A stretch of DNA of 64,000 bases from Allofournierella massiliensis (GTDB lineage Bacteria; Bacillota; Clostridia; Oscillospirales; Ruminococcaceae). How positions within the stretch are numbered: the first letter of the stretch is position 1; every line of letters starts with the position of its first letter. The position numbers and the translations under genes are program-made. Shown here in pieces: positions 51,438 to 59,597 of the stretch. Location: the NCBI RefSeq assembly GCF_004345265.1, contig NZ_SLUM01000002.1:1-64000 (forward strand), read 5' to 3'. Under the pieces are notes generated by a model. The model saw only the letters and a program-made list of their open reading frames with translations. It did no database searches and was not told where the DNA came from.

Positions 51438-53039
51438 TCAGGCCTGGTTCCAGGTCCACTGGTCCACGTTGTTCACCAGCGACCAGCCGTGGCCATGGGG
51501 ATGCAGCTTCTGCTGCGCCACTTCCAGATTCTGATTCACCCAGTACAGATGATCCACATTCACCATCCAGACCCAGGGCACGTCGTTCACGATCTCCTCC
51601 GACTGGGCCTGCTGCCACAGCGCGTAGGACTCTTCCAGATCGCTGCAGGCCAATGCCTGGTCCATCAGCTCATCCACCCGAGCATTGGCATAGGGAGAAT
51701 ACCGGGCCAGATCGCCCACCGTGTGGTAGATATTGTACATCTCCATGGGGCTGTGAGTTCCCCAGCCCCAGACCAGCGGAGTATTCTGAGCCCGGTCATA
51801 GGCGGTATCCCAGCCCACACCCTCGGTGCTGGTCTGGATGCCCAGCTCAGCCAGCTGGTTGGCCATGTCGGCCGCAAGTGCCTGGCGGGTGGAATCGCCC
51901 ATGGGGTACAGCAGGTTCAGACTGGCGGTCTGGCCGTCCTTCTCCCGCACGCCGTCACTGTCCCGCACGCCGTCGCTGTTTAGAACCCAGCCCGCTTCCT
52001 CCAGCAGAGCGGCGGCCTTCTGAGGATCGTAGGTCACCTCGTCCGCCTCAGAGTACCAGGGCATGCCGTCACACACACTGTAAGCCGGGGTGCCGTAGCC
52101 GTTCAGCACATTGTCGATCATTTCCTGCCGGTCAAAGCCGATATTGATGGCCTGACGCACCCGCACATCGGCGGTGAAATCATTGCCGATGCCGTTTTCC
52201 TCTGCTACCGCGGGCAGGTTGATACCCCGGTTATCCACGGTTTTCACCGCCAGCAGATCAAAGCCATCAATGGTCTGGTCGGTGTAGGAGGCGGCAGTGT
52301 AGGCCACATCCACCTGACCGGCCTTGGCGGCGGCAAAGGCAGCATCCTCGCTCATGAAGAGGATCACCACCTTTTTCATCTTCACTTCCTCGCCGTAATA
52401 GTCCGGGTTGGCTTCCAGAATCACCTGCTGGCCCTTGTCCCACTGCTTGAGGATGTAGCGGCCGGAACCGATGGGATTCTGGCCGTAGTCCGGGCCGTAG
52501 GCATGCTCCGGCACGATGCCCACCACGGCCATGGAATAGGGCCAGGTGGAATAGGGCCGGTTCATGTGAAATACCACGGTGGTATCATCCACCGCCTCGG
52601 CACTGTCCAGCATGGTGAAATCGTTCACGGTGCTCTCTGCCTTCACCGTATTATAAGTAAAGGCCACATCCGACGCAGTGAGGGGCTCGCCGTCGGTGAA
52701 CTTCACGTCATCCCGGATGATGACCGTCCAGGTCAGGCCATCCTCGCTGACCTGCATGTCGGTGGCAAGGTCATAGCCGATGCTCATATCCGCATTGGTA
52801 ACCACCAGTGTGCTCTGGATCAGCGGCTCGTGCACATGCTCGCCCGCTCCCCAGCCATAGGCCGGGTCAAAGCCGGATGCCGGTTCGGATTCCACATTCA
52901 TCGCCACCACCACGGTATCGGTCTGCTGCTGGCTGGCAGTGCTGGCCGAAGCTGTGGACTGGCTTACCTGACCGCAGCCCGCCGCGCCAATTGCCAGACA
53001 CAGGGCCATGATCGCCGCAAGGATCTTGGTTTTCTTCAT
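51438..53039 (-). CDS. nikA: Nickel/peptide ABC transporter substrate-binding lipoprotein (NikA-like)
   Basis: I choose the ATG at 53039; an earlier in-frame ATG six bases upstream has no room for the GAAAGGAA ribosome site. The 533-residue product has a signal peptide and lipobox AAGCGQ (Cys22), so it is lipid-anchored. The SBP_bac_5 fold is clear: GWGAGEHVHEPLIQSTLV, WTVIIRDDVKFTDGEPLTASDV, and GSGRYILKQWDKGQ. It delivers the ligand to NikBC. The larEBC genes at the end of the operon make nickel, possibly as a chelate, the likely ligand; peptides are the alternative. Confidence 0.82.
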   Translation of the reverse strand: MKKTKILAAIMALCLAIGAAGCGQVSQSTASASTASQQQTDTVVVAMNVESEPASGFDPAYGWGAGEHVHEPLIQSTLVVTNADMSIGYDLATDMQVSEDGLTWTVIIRDDVKFTDGEPLTASDVAFTYNTVKAESTVNDFTMLDSAEAVDDTTVVFHMNRPYSTWPYSMAVVGIVPEHAYGPDYGQNPIGSGRYILKQWDKGQQVILEANPDYYGEEVKMKKVVILFMSEDAAFAAAKAGQVDVAYTAASYTDQTIDGFDLLAVKTVDNRGINLPAVAEENGIGNDFTADVRVRQAINIGFDRQEMIDNVLNGYGTPAYSVCDGMPWYSEADEVTYDPQKAAALLEEAGWVLNSDGVRDSDGVREKDGQTASLNLLYPMGDSTRQALAADMANQLAELGIQTSTEGVGWDTAYDRAQNTPLVWGWGTHSPMEMYNIYHTVGDLARYSPYANARVDELMDQALACSDLEESYALWQQAQSEEIVNDVPWVWMVNVDHLYWVNQNLEVAQQKLHPHGHGWSLVNNVDQWTWNQA

Positions 53040-53093
53040 CGTCATTTCCTTTCTTTTGCTGAGCTTGCCGCGCAGACGCACCCCGGGCGGGCA

Positions 53094-53155
53094 CAAAAAA
53101 ACCACGCAGGCAAAGGGCCCCGGCCGAAAACCGCCGAAGCCTCATGCCTTCGTGG
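53094..53155 (-). terminator. Terminator in the nikA leader (candidate attenuator)
   Basis: Minus-strand stem CCACG-AGGCA (53145-53155) with TGCCT-CGTGG (53102-53112) followed by TTTTTTT (53094-53100). It lies between the promoter and the nikA start, so transcripts must read through it to express the whole nik-lar operon. Confidence 0.7.
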
Positions 53156-53175
53156 CATTGGTTCACTGTTGCAGA

Positions 53176-53205
53176 ATCATACGCTTCTCCTTCGTGAAGA
53201 AGCAA
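53176..53205 (-). promoter_or_regulatory. Promoter of the nik-lar operon
   Basis: Minus strand TTGCTT (53200-53205), 18-base spacer, TATGAT (53176-53181). The spacer contains a GCTTCT / AGAAGC hairpin partner sequence. Confidence 0.6.
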
Positions 53206-53443
53206 CAAAATGATATTAGCACAAATTCATTCTTCTGTAAAGGAGGGGAGGAAATGGAAGGCCTGGTTTCATCGGCTTCCGATTATGAAACCTTGATAAA
53301 GCGTCAACTCTCATCTAACACCAAAGGAATTCGGTAATTCATTCCATTCTTCTTTTGATCAAATCGTGCTATGGCTTTATTTATAAAGGTATGCTATGCT
53401 TAAAACAGGACGACGAATTCAATGTTGCAGGAGGTGTGACTTT
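53206..53443. other. Intergenic region, no gene seen
   Basis: About 240 bases between the nik promoter and the lipoprotein gene. Composition is AT-richer than the flanks. A possible plus-strand promoter is TTGATC-17-TATTTA near 53357. No open frame has a ribosome site. Confidence 0.5.
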
Positions 53444-53902
53444 ATGAAAAAGGTGGTAACGCTCGTTTTAGCTTTTGTGTTTGCTGTGTCCATGACTGGC
53501 TGCGCCCAAACCGTACACGTCGACTTTCCGTTTGACCCCGCCGATCTTGATTTCATTGAGATGTTCTACTTTTATACCCCGGCAGAAGCAGAGAAAAAAG
53601 TCATCACAGAGCAAGCAGACATGAAAGACCTTTATGACCGGCTGGAAGGCATCTCTCTGAAGGACAAGAAAACCGAGCCCGTTGCCGGAGGATCTGTGAC
53701 CAGCTTCCGGTTCCATTGCGCAGACGGTACAACTTATGAAGTAATCTATTCTTCAATTGCCGTAAAATCCGGAAGAATCAAAATGACCGGTGACGAAACA
53801 GATTATTTTACATCTGCTGATCTGGCTGCCTGCTGGAGCAACTATGACTATGAAGCAGTGACTGCCAGAGAAAACGAGCTTCCTGCATTATACGGCAAAT
53901 GA
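53444..53902 (+). CDS. Small lipoprotein of unknown function
   Basis: The start at 53444 follows CAGGAGG and gives 152 residues with signal MKKVVTLVLAFVFAVSMTGC and a lipobox Cys20. The mature part is a single small domain: VDFPFDPADLDFIEMFYFYTP, ITEQADMKDLYDRLEGISL, then alternating strands ending YSSIAVKSGRIKMTGDETDY. The pattern resembles small Gram-positive lipoproteins with a DUF-type beta domain, but I recognise no family. The gene is AT-richer than its neighbours. Confidence 0.75.
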   Translation: MKKVVTLVLAFVFAVSMTGCAQTVHVDFPFDPADLDFIEMFYFYTPAEAEKKVITEQADMKDLYDRLEGISLKDKKTEPVAGGSVTSFRFHCADGTTYEVIYSSIAVKSGRIKMTGDETDYFTSADLAACWSNYDYEAVTARENELPALYGK

Positions 53903-54003
53903 GGTCGCAGATAACGTTCAGCCTTCGTGCAAAACCTCAGGAATGGCACGCTGTTTGACTGGTCTCCTCGTCACGTTGGGATTAAAACACAAAACAAATA
54001 CAG

Positions 54004-54032
54004 AAAGGGCGTGCCGGAAGGCGCGCCCTTTT
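54004..54032 (+). terminator. Terminator between convergent genes
   Basis: AAAGGGCG-GCC / GGC-CGCCCTTTT hairpin with T tail, about 100 bases after the lipoprotein stop. Confidence 0.75.
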
Positions 54033-54064
54033 CTGGTTCTATTCTGATTTTGTCCTGCGCAAAA

Positions 54065-55723
54065 TCACTGGGTTTCCTGCTCAAACTGGAGATTATCGAA
54101 GCTGGTCAGCTCCTGGGCCTGGCTGGTGCGGGGGTAATATTCCACCTTCACCTGATCTCCCGGCTGAGTAATGGCCAGCTCGGCGGAAAGGCTGCCCTGC
54201 ACGCTGAACAGCAGCTCAGGATGCTCGTTCAGCACCAGATAATAGGTAGAGCCGCTGCTGTTGTACTCGCTGCCGATGCGCTGAACGGTACCGGTCAGGC
54301 TGGTAAGCTCGCTGTTCACATTGCCCACCATGGTGCTGCCGCCTGCACGCAGTGCCTTTTCATAGCTCAGGCGAGCCTCGTCGATGGTGTCGCCCACGCC
54401 CACGGTCTGATAGTCCTCCACCGATACATAGGCGTATTTCTTGATCAGACCTTCGTTGTCCTTCAGGGTCATGAAGTAGGTGGGCCGGCTGTTCAGATTG
54501 ACAATCAGCGGGAAGGCCGCCTGGTAGCCGTACTGCTGCACCTCGCCCTGAGCCGACTGCTGAGCCGCCGTCTCGGTGGCGCCGCTGATGCGGTACAGAT
54601 GCGGCTCCTTGGTGACCATGTCCACCATTACAAAACCGATGGCGCTCTCGTCGCCGCCCACACTGGTCAGGCCGGTGAACAGATAGCAGCTGCCGTCGTT
54701 GTAAATCAGGGTTTCGCCGGGGCTGGTACGGTACTTGTCCTTATCACTGAAGTTCAGGTAGCCATGCACGTACTCGCCCTTGTTGTTCAGCTGGGTTACA
54801 ATGAAATCCTCCGGCTGAACGCGATCTACCCAGTCGGGAAGCTCGTCAATGTTGTAACGCTGGCTTTCGCCGGTGGAGCAGTTGAGTACCACCGCGCCGG
54901 TGGCCTCCGGCAGCGAGAAGCCCCGCAGATACTTATAGGTAGTGATGACCCAGTAGGGCTGGCCGGAATCGTCCAGCTCAAAGCTGTAATCGGTCAGGCC
55001 GGTGAAGGGTGCGGCCGTGAAGCGGGCATAGAACATCAGGTTCTGCCACAGATAGGCGCACGGCTGGTATTTGATGGTGTAGCCGTCCACATACTGCACG
55101 TCCTGAGGATTGATGGCGGATACCACCACATAACCGGGAGTGCCTTCCAGATTGGTAAGCCATTTGAATACACCGGAATGGTAGGTGGGTACCGCCCAGA
55201 CCAGCTTTCCGTTCACCTGCTGCAGGGTGGGCTCGCCCAGCACCACCTGGCTGCCCAGGCTGGGACGCTCGCCCAGTTTTTTGTCCGCCAGCTTCTGAGC
55301 CATGGCCTTATCCACAATGGGCAGCTGGCTGGTATCGGTGGTGTCGAAGTCCTCAGCGAAGTCCATCTGAACCAGCTCCGGCATCTGATCCCGGAAGGCG
55401 TTCACCTGGAACAGAACGCTGGATCCGGCCCATACAATAAAGTACGCGCCCCAGAGCACTGCCACCAGAATCAGCGGCCAGCGGCTTCCGTTCTGGAAGC
55501 GTTCAAAACGCACACTGCCCGGCACGCCCTGTACCGGCCCCGGCTGTGCCACCACCCGGCCAATGCGGTCCAGAGTAAAGATGGCCACCAGCACCGTGAT
55601 CAGCACACAATACATAAATGCCGATTCCGGATAAAGAGGATTCAGGTTAGGGTGCTGAAACACCACATACAGTGCGAATACCAGCAACGTGGCCAGCACT
55701 GCCTTCAATTTCCAATGTTTCAT
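54065..55723 (-). CDS. Large hypothetical membrane protein (552 residues)
   Basis: Starts with AAAGGAACC upstream of the ATG at 55723. Three hydrophobic helices occur in the first 105 residues (LKAVLATLLVFALYVVF, FMYCVLITVLVAIFTL, WPLILVAVLWGAYFIVW). A long soluble, presumably extracytoplasmic region of about 440 residues follows, with repeated beta-rich segments: DKAMAQKLADKKLGE, GKLVWAVPTYHSGVFKW, YWVITTYKYLRGFS, YLFTGLTSVGGDESAIGFV. The last 70 residues look like an OB-type strand set (GTVQRIGSEYNSSGSTYYLV...GDQVKVEYYP). I do not recognise the family. Confidence 0.75.
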   Translation of the reverse strand: MKHWKLKAVLATLLVFALYVVFQHPNLNPLYPESAFMYCVLITVLVAIFTLDRIGRVVAQPGPVQGVPGSVRFERFQNGSRWPLILVAVLWGAYFIVWAGSSVLFQVNAFRDQMPELVQMDFAEDFDTTDTSQLPIVDKAMAQKLADKKLGERPSLGSQVVLGEPTLQQVNGKLVWAVPTYHSGVFKWLTNLEGTPGYVVVSAINPQDVQYVDGYTIKYQPCAYLWQNLMFYARFTAAPFTGLTDYSFELDDSGQPYWVITTYKYLRGFSLPEATGAVVLNCSTGESQRYNIDELPDWVDRVQPEDFIVTQLNNKGEYVHGYLNFSDKDKYRTSPGETLIYNDGSCYLFTGLTSVGGDESAIGFVMVDMVTKEPHLYRISGATETAAQQSAQGEVQQYGYQAAFPLIVNLNSRPTYFMTLKDNEGLIKKYAYVSVEDYQTVGVGDTIDEARLSYEKALRAGGSTMVGNVNSELTSLTGTVQRIGSEYNSSGSTYYLVLNEHPELLFSVQGSLSAELAITQPGDQVKVEYYPRTSQAQELTSFDNLQFEQETQ

Positions 55724-55833
55724 GGTTTCGGTTCCTTTCTCTCCTGTGCGGCTGCATGCCGCTGTTTACTGGTATTCTATCACTGATCCTGCCTGCTGCC
55801 AAGAAAGAAACGGTTAAAATTCCCCTGCACATA

Positions 55834-55869
55834 AAAACAGCCGGGAGAATCGCTTCGCCCGGATGTTTT
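55834..55869. terminator. Terminator after the 84-residue gene
   Basis: AAAACA-CCGGG / CCCGG-TGTTTT hairpin with a T tract on the minus strand (GCTGTTTTTATG), nine bases after the stop at 55879. Confidence 0.7.
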
Positions 55870-55878
55870 CACGCCTTA

Positions 55879-56133
55879 TTATTCACAGGGTTCCGGTTCG
55901 CAGCCGCCGCCCCGCTGATCCGGTGCGGGCTGGACCGCCTGCACCGAATCATCCTGAATCTTCTGTACCCCGCCGGGCAGGAGCATGGGATCCACCCAGG
56001 GCAGATACGCCCCAAACCCTTCGTCCGGGTCGGTCTGATGCTTTTTCCCGCCTTGTTTGCCGGGCTCGTTGCCCTGATCCACCTGCCCCACTGCGTTTTG
56101 TCCCTGATGATGAAAATTCATACCGCTTTCCAT
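55879..56133 (-). CDS. Small acidic Gly/Pro/Gln-rich protein, function unknown
   Basis: The ATG at 56133 gives 84 residues beginning MESGMNFHHQGQNAVGQVDQ; AAAAGGAGG lies 14 bases upstream, longer than usual. The middle has a compact segment DEGFGAYLPWVDPMLLPGG that looks conserved, and the tail QRGGGCEPEPCE ends with two cysteines. A terminator follows at once, so the unit is self-contained. It is convergent with nothing and is read from the tRNA-Pro side. I recognise no family. Confidence 0.5.
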   Translation of the reverse strand: MESGMNFHHQGQNAVGQVDQGNEPGKQGGKKHQTDPDEGFGAYLPWVDPMLLPGGVQKIQDDSVQAVQPAPDQRGGGCEPEPCE

Positions 56134-56291
56134 AGTTGATTTTATATCCTCCTTTTCAAGATTTGGCGCACGGAATGATCTTGGAATCCTGTTTTTTCTC
56201 TCCGCTTTTCGCCTTTTGCAGATAGTATGACCAATCAACTGTAAAATATTTGGAAAACTTTTGTAAAAAGGAGAAAACCGAAAATTCTCCG

Positions 56292-56320
56292 TTGACAAAA
56301 CAGGTTGCATGGGCTATAAT
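56292..56320 (+). promoter_or_regulatory. Consensus promoter of tRNA-Pro
   Basis: TTGACA (56292-56297), 17-base spacer, TATAAT (56315-56320). Confidence 0.92.
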
Positions 56321-56356
56321 AAACAACGTCGCCGGTGAGAACACCGGGCCAGACGT

Positions 56357-56433
56357 CCGGGTGTAGCGCAGTTTGGTAGCGCGCTTGAATGGGGTTCAAG
56401 AGGCCGTGAGTTCGACTCTCGCCACTCGGACCA
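56357..56433 (+). tRNA. tRNA-Pro (anticodon GGG)
   Basis: 77 bases with CCA encoded. The acceptor stem CCGGGTG pairs with CACTCGG (one G-U). The anticodon arm is CTTGA-ATGGGGT-TCAAG with anticodon GGG, and the T arm contains GTTCGAC T. Its 3' end faces the accessory island; I found no repeat of the 3' end elsewhere in the window. Confidence 0.95.
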
Positions 56434-56467
56434 AAAGCCATCAGCTGAAAAGCTGGTGGCTTTTTTG
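56433..56467 (+). terminator. Terminator of tRNA-Pro
   Basis: AAAAGCCATCAGCT / AGCTGGTGGCTTTTTT hairpin. Confidence 0.9.
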
Positions 56468-56875
56468 TTGCTGTAATGCGGATTTGCGGGCGGTTCCGAG
56501 CTTCGGAACCGCCCGCAAACCCTTTCTTTTTTCCTGGCCGTTTTGCTCCTGTCCTGGGGGACATAATGAATGGATTCATTGCGCTGTGCTGGTCTTGCGA
56601 TCAAAAATCCATAAAATGCGCCGCATCGCCAATACCACTGCCGATAGCACACACTTACATCGTAAAAGATGTCGCTGTCATGCTCAACATTATGCGTACA
56701 CCGGCATACGTGCTGGTAAAGGAAGGTCCTCCAAAACCTCATGTACTGATACGCCAATTCATATTTTTCAAAAGTCGTTTGATGACTGGCTGGAGAAGTT
56801 GCAGTTGTAGCGTAGGGCGTTAAATATTCAAAGAGCCGCCGTAGGCTCAAAGCTACGACGGCCTTCTCATATCGG
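56434..56875. other. Gene-poor stretch at the island border
   Basis: About 440 bases. It holds the tRNA terminator and a perfect 17-base hairpin (TTTGCGGGCGGTTCCGA at 56483-56499 with its complement at 56503-56519). Lower-GC sequence follows to 56830, whose frames lack ribosome sites and look like decayed coding DNA. I assign no gene. Confidence 0.5.
56828..56863 (-). terminator. Hairpin after the toxin-antitoxin genes
   Basis: GCCGTCGTAG / CTACGGCGGC stem (one mismatch) followed on the minus strand by TCTTTG, 13 bases beyond the full-length toxin end. Confidence 0.6.
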
Positions 56876-57166
56876 TTACTTTCCAAACAAATCACTATGA
56901 GTCCCTGTACGGGTCAAAGTCAATACCAGAACATCGTCCTCAACTCGCTAGACCAAGAGCCAATCAGGCAAAATGTGACATTCTCGATGGCCGACCCAGT
57001 TGCCGGTAAGTGCGTGATCTTTATTCTTTTCTGGTAGAGATTGTCCTGCAGCCAAAAGAGCAACGATCTGTTCCAGCAATTCGATTTTCAAGCCACGCTT
57101 GATTGCCAGCTTGTAGTCCTTTCGGAATTGCGTGGTGAACTTGACCATATATTTTGTCTGGCTCAT
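56876..57166 (-). pseudogene. YafQ/RelE-type toxin gene with in-frame amber stop
   Basis: Reading from the ATG at 57166 gives a YafQ-like sequence (KYMVKFTTQFRKDYKLAIKR, HALTGNWVGHRECHILPDWL). A TAG at 56948-56950 then interrupts it at codon 73. The same frame continues as RVEDDVLVLTLTRTGTHSDL and ends GK-TAA at 56876, exactly the expected YafQ C-terminus. The intact product would be 95 residues plus the interrupted codon, normal for YafQ. The stop removes the last strand with the catalytic His (THSDLF). The toxin is thus probably inactive, unless amber suppression or a sequencing error is involved. It overlaps the antitoxin gene by four bases. Confidence 0.88.
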
Positions 57167-57441
57167 TTTTTCAAATCCGCAAACAACTCATCCATATCGG
57201 TGTATCCCTTTACAGACGGATCCTTTGCGATCCTTTCCGCCTCCAGCATGGCTGCAATCGTTTCCTTGTTGGGCTGATTTAAACTAATCTCAAAAGGAAT
57301 CCCGCCCTCTCGAAGAGACTGCCGGACAAAGATGTTGAATGCGGTGGACAGGTTCATGCCGAGTTCAGCAAACAGCGCATCAGCCTGTGCTTTCAGTTCG
57401 GAATCCATACGAATACTAATATTGGTGGTAGAACCGGCCAT
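57163..57441 (-). CDS. RelB/DinJ-family antitoxin
   Basis: A 92-residue protein with an N-terminal ribbon-helix-helix (TTNISIRMDSELKAQADALF, then LGMNLSTAFNIFVRQSL) and the DinJ-type GGIPFEISL linker that wraps the toxin. It neutralises the YafQ-type toxin and represses its own promoter. The gene is intact although its toxin is interrupted. GAAGGAG lies before the ATG, and the promoter begins 30 bases upstream. Confidence 0.9.
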   Translation of the reverse strand: MAGSTTNISIRMDSELKAQADALFAELGMNLSTAFNIFVRQSLREGGIPFEISLNQPNKETIAAMLEAERIAKDPSVKGYTDMDELFADLKK

Positions 57442-57470
57442 AGAATCATCTCCTTCCTATTGGCACTTTT

Positions 57471-57499
57471 ATTATATGCCATTTGCACGAAGAAAGCAA
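57471..57499 (-). promoter_or_regulatory. Promoter of the toxin-antitoxin operon
   Basis: Minus strand TTGCTT (57494-57499), 17-base spacer, TATAAT (57471-57476). Confidence 0.75.
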
Positions 57500-57926
57500 T
57501 GCAATGCACGAAAATCTACAAACATTCCATACTGTTGCAGGAGATGCAGAAAAAGCCCTCACATCACACCTTGCGGCAAGGCAAGCAGACATTGCATCAG
57601 CACAAACAGCAGACCAAAACACAGCGTCTCCTGCGCAAAAGGTCAAAAGCAAGGACCGGAAAATGGCGCGGTGACAGAAACTCTGAATAAGCAGCTCTTC
57701 CTCAATCTCCCGTATGTGCTGAACAACTCAGAAAACACACCTGAACTTTCTATGAACAGCAAGGGAACGCAACGAAGTCAGGCGTTTGTGCTTCACTCAA
57801 TCTTCTGCACTCCTCGACATATCTCACCTGCTGAAAGCACCGATAGGCGCATAAGATAAGGGACAGGCAATCTTGATGCCTGTCCCTTTTCTTTACTCGA
57901 TACCAATATACCGATTTTGCCGGACT
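57500..57926. other. Gene-poor stretch between toxin-antitoxin and recombinase genes
   Basis: 427 bases. A plus-strand frame to 57674 encodes a polar peptide (AGDAEKALTSHLAARQADIA) that looks like a fragment of a real protein but has no ribosome site. A hairpin AAGGGACAGGCA / TGCCTGTCCCTT (57858-57888) ends the recombinase transcript. No complete gene is seen. Confidence 0.5.
57858..57892. terminator. Hairpin after the recombinase pair
   Basis: A 12-base perfect stem AAGGGACAGGCA / TGCCTGTCCCTT with an eight-base loop. The T-rich flank is on the plus strand; on the minus strand it lies 35 bases after the recombinase stop. Confidence 0.6.
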
Positions 57927-59597
57927 TTACGCAAACAGCTTCTTCTTTTCTCGAATTGTATAGACCGATGGATCTGCCAGCAGTGCATACCCATCGGATC
58001 TGCATCGAATATCTTCCTGCCACTTTTGACTCACACTCACATTATCCCCCTGGCAGCTGGTATGAGCCATGGGCTCTGTTTCAGCAACGATTAACTGCCA
58101 CCGGCTGTTAGCTGGCAAAGTCAGTTCGATGGCACATGCCGGCACCTCCGTCTCGCTGAACTCTTCGCCAGCCTGATACCGCAGCGGATGTGGATCATGA
58201 TACAGCGTACGGCTGACATGCTTCTGGAGACACATGTGATAGATTTCGCCGGGTGTGGCACCAATGGCCCCCGACCGCCGCATCTCCGACTTCTTCGCAT
58301 GGCCCATCTGCTGATACGCCTGTTTGGTATCCATGCCGCTCTCACAATATATCCAGGTACAGAAATTACGACGCAATGCATGACATGTAAGCATACTCAG
58401 CAAATAATTATCCTGGCACACCTCATCAAAACGATAAGGTCGGCTCTTCTTCAAGGCCTCCAAAATCCGCGGATCACGCAGAAGCTCAGGAATTTGCTCC
58501 GTAATATTGTTCATCGTACCGGACACCGTTTTTGCGTCCGTACAGTACTCCCCCGCCTGCACACTTCCACACATGAGCATCAAGGGAACGTTGCCATAAT
58601 CCCTTTCCAGCTCCTGCTGACGCTGCATCAGGATTTCTCCCAGTTCAACCGACAGCGGCACCACTCGATAGGACGACGTCGTTTTGGGAATTTCTGTTCG
58701 TGTGTTCGAACTGACGCCGAGCTGACCTGTAACACGCAAGTAATACATGGCGCCCTGCGAACCCTCCAGCCTGGCAATCGAACAAAACAGCAAACCTCCA
58801 TATTCACTGATCCGCAGCCCCGTGTCCGCCAATATACCGACCTGTCCCGACAGGATAGTCTCATCGCACACCTGCTTCAGTAAATTTCGCGGAATACTGC
58901 GGGCACTGTCAATATAAGACAGCAGCAGATCCTGCCGGGAAGGCTTACCCGCATAGCGCGTGGGCACGAGCGGTATATTATAGCCTTCCGTCGTCTTCAA
59001 ATCCCAGATCAGCAGATACAAGAGATTCAAGCGTTTTGCGCCCGATGGGGGAGCTTCTGTACCCGCCACCCAGTCAGATTTTTTGCGCGCAGTCCCCGCT
59101 GCGTTGCGGCAGATACGCTCCTGCAATGCACGATAAATTTCCGGCGTAAGAGATTCTGCCGTCGTTCCGCGCAATTCAGTGACCAAAATATCATACTGAC
59201 GCCGATAGTCATCGATTGTACGTTCGGCCCACTGCTGTTGATGAATCGAGAAGAACATCTCTTTATAGGACTCCGCCGCATCTCCCAGGTCATGGGTAGG
59301 CTCATAACGATTGCCGGCCGCCAACAATCCGGCCTGATACATCGCCTGAATCAACTCATTGGCAATGGCCGGAAAATGGTGCTCCTCAATGTCTGCCGGG
59401 TTTACTCCGTAAACAGGTTTATCCACCGGGCAATCGCTCTCACTGGCAAAAAGCTGGCGCTTGGTAATCACTTCACCGGTTTCGGGGTTGATGGGGCTTA
59501 TCAAGGCGCGGCACGGCGCCTTGGATGCTTTGCGACCCCTGGGGTAGGCCGTCCGTACACGGAAGCTGACCCCGCCATAATCAACTGTTTTTGTCAT
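57927..59597 (-). CDS. Tyrosine recombinase with complete catalytic set and C-terminal extension
   Basis: The start at 59597 overlaps the upstream gene stop (ATGA), with GGAGGGAAATCAA before it. The 556-residue product has an N-terminal arm/core-binding part to about 235. The catalytic domain carries Arg262 (ADTGLRISEYG), Lys305 (IPKTTSSYR), His406 and Arg409 (CHALRRNF), His433 (QMGHAKKSE) and a Tyr453 candidate nucleophile (GEIYHMC). That is the full tyrosine-recombinase set. An extra region of about 100 residues follows, rich in beta strands. The length exceeds typical integrases (about 380). It is coupled to a degenerate partner. Integration, excision or a programmed rearrangement are all possible roles. 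Confidence 0.85.
   Translation of the reverse strand: MTKTVDYGGVSFRVRTAYPRGRKASKAPCRALISPINPETGEVITKRQLFASESDCPVDKPVYGVNPADIEEHHFPAIANELIQAMYQAGLLAAGNRYEPTHDLGDAAESYKEMFFSIHQQQWAERTIDDYRRQYDILVTELRGTTAESLTPEIYRALQERICRNAAGTARKKSDWVAGTEAPPSGAKRLNLLYLLIWDLKTTEGYNIPLVPTRYAGKPSRQDLLLSYIDSARSIPRNLLKQVCDETILSGQVGILADTGLRISEYGGLLFCSIARLEGSQGAMYYLRVTGQLGVSSNTRTEIPKTTSSYRVVPLSVELGEILMQRQQELERDYGNVPLMLMCGSVQAGEYCTDAKTVSGTMNNITEQIPELLRDPRILEALKKSRPYRFDEVCQDNYLLSMLTCHALRRNFCTWIYCESGMDTKQAYQQMGHAKKSEMRRSGAIGATPGEIYHMCLQKHVSRTLYHDPHPLRYQAGEEFSETEVPACAIELTLPANSRWQLIVAETEPMAHTSCQGDNVSVSQKWQEDIRCRSDGYALLADPSVYTIREKKKLFA

Noticed and set aside
53176-53182. Possible NikR half-site (GTATGA) before nikA
   Set aside because: The second half-site at the proper distance is missing, and the word is part of the -10 box.
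56357-56433. tRNA-Pro as attachment site of the island
   Set aside because: No repeat of the tRNA 3' end was found to the right, so the boundary is unproven within this window.
56314-56895. Minus-strand frame of 193 codons across tRNA-Pro
   Set aside because: It runs through the tRNA and its terminator, and shows no protein-like pattern.
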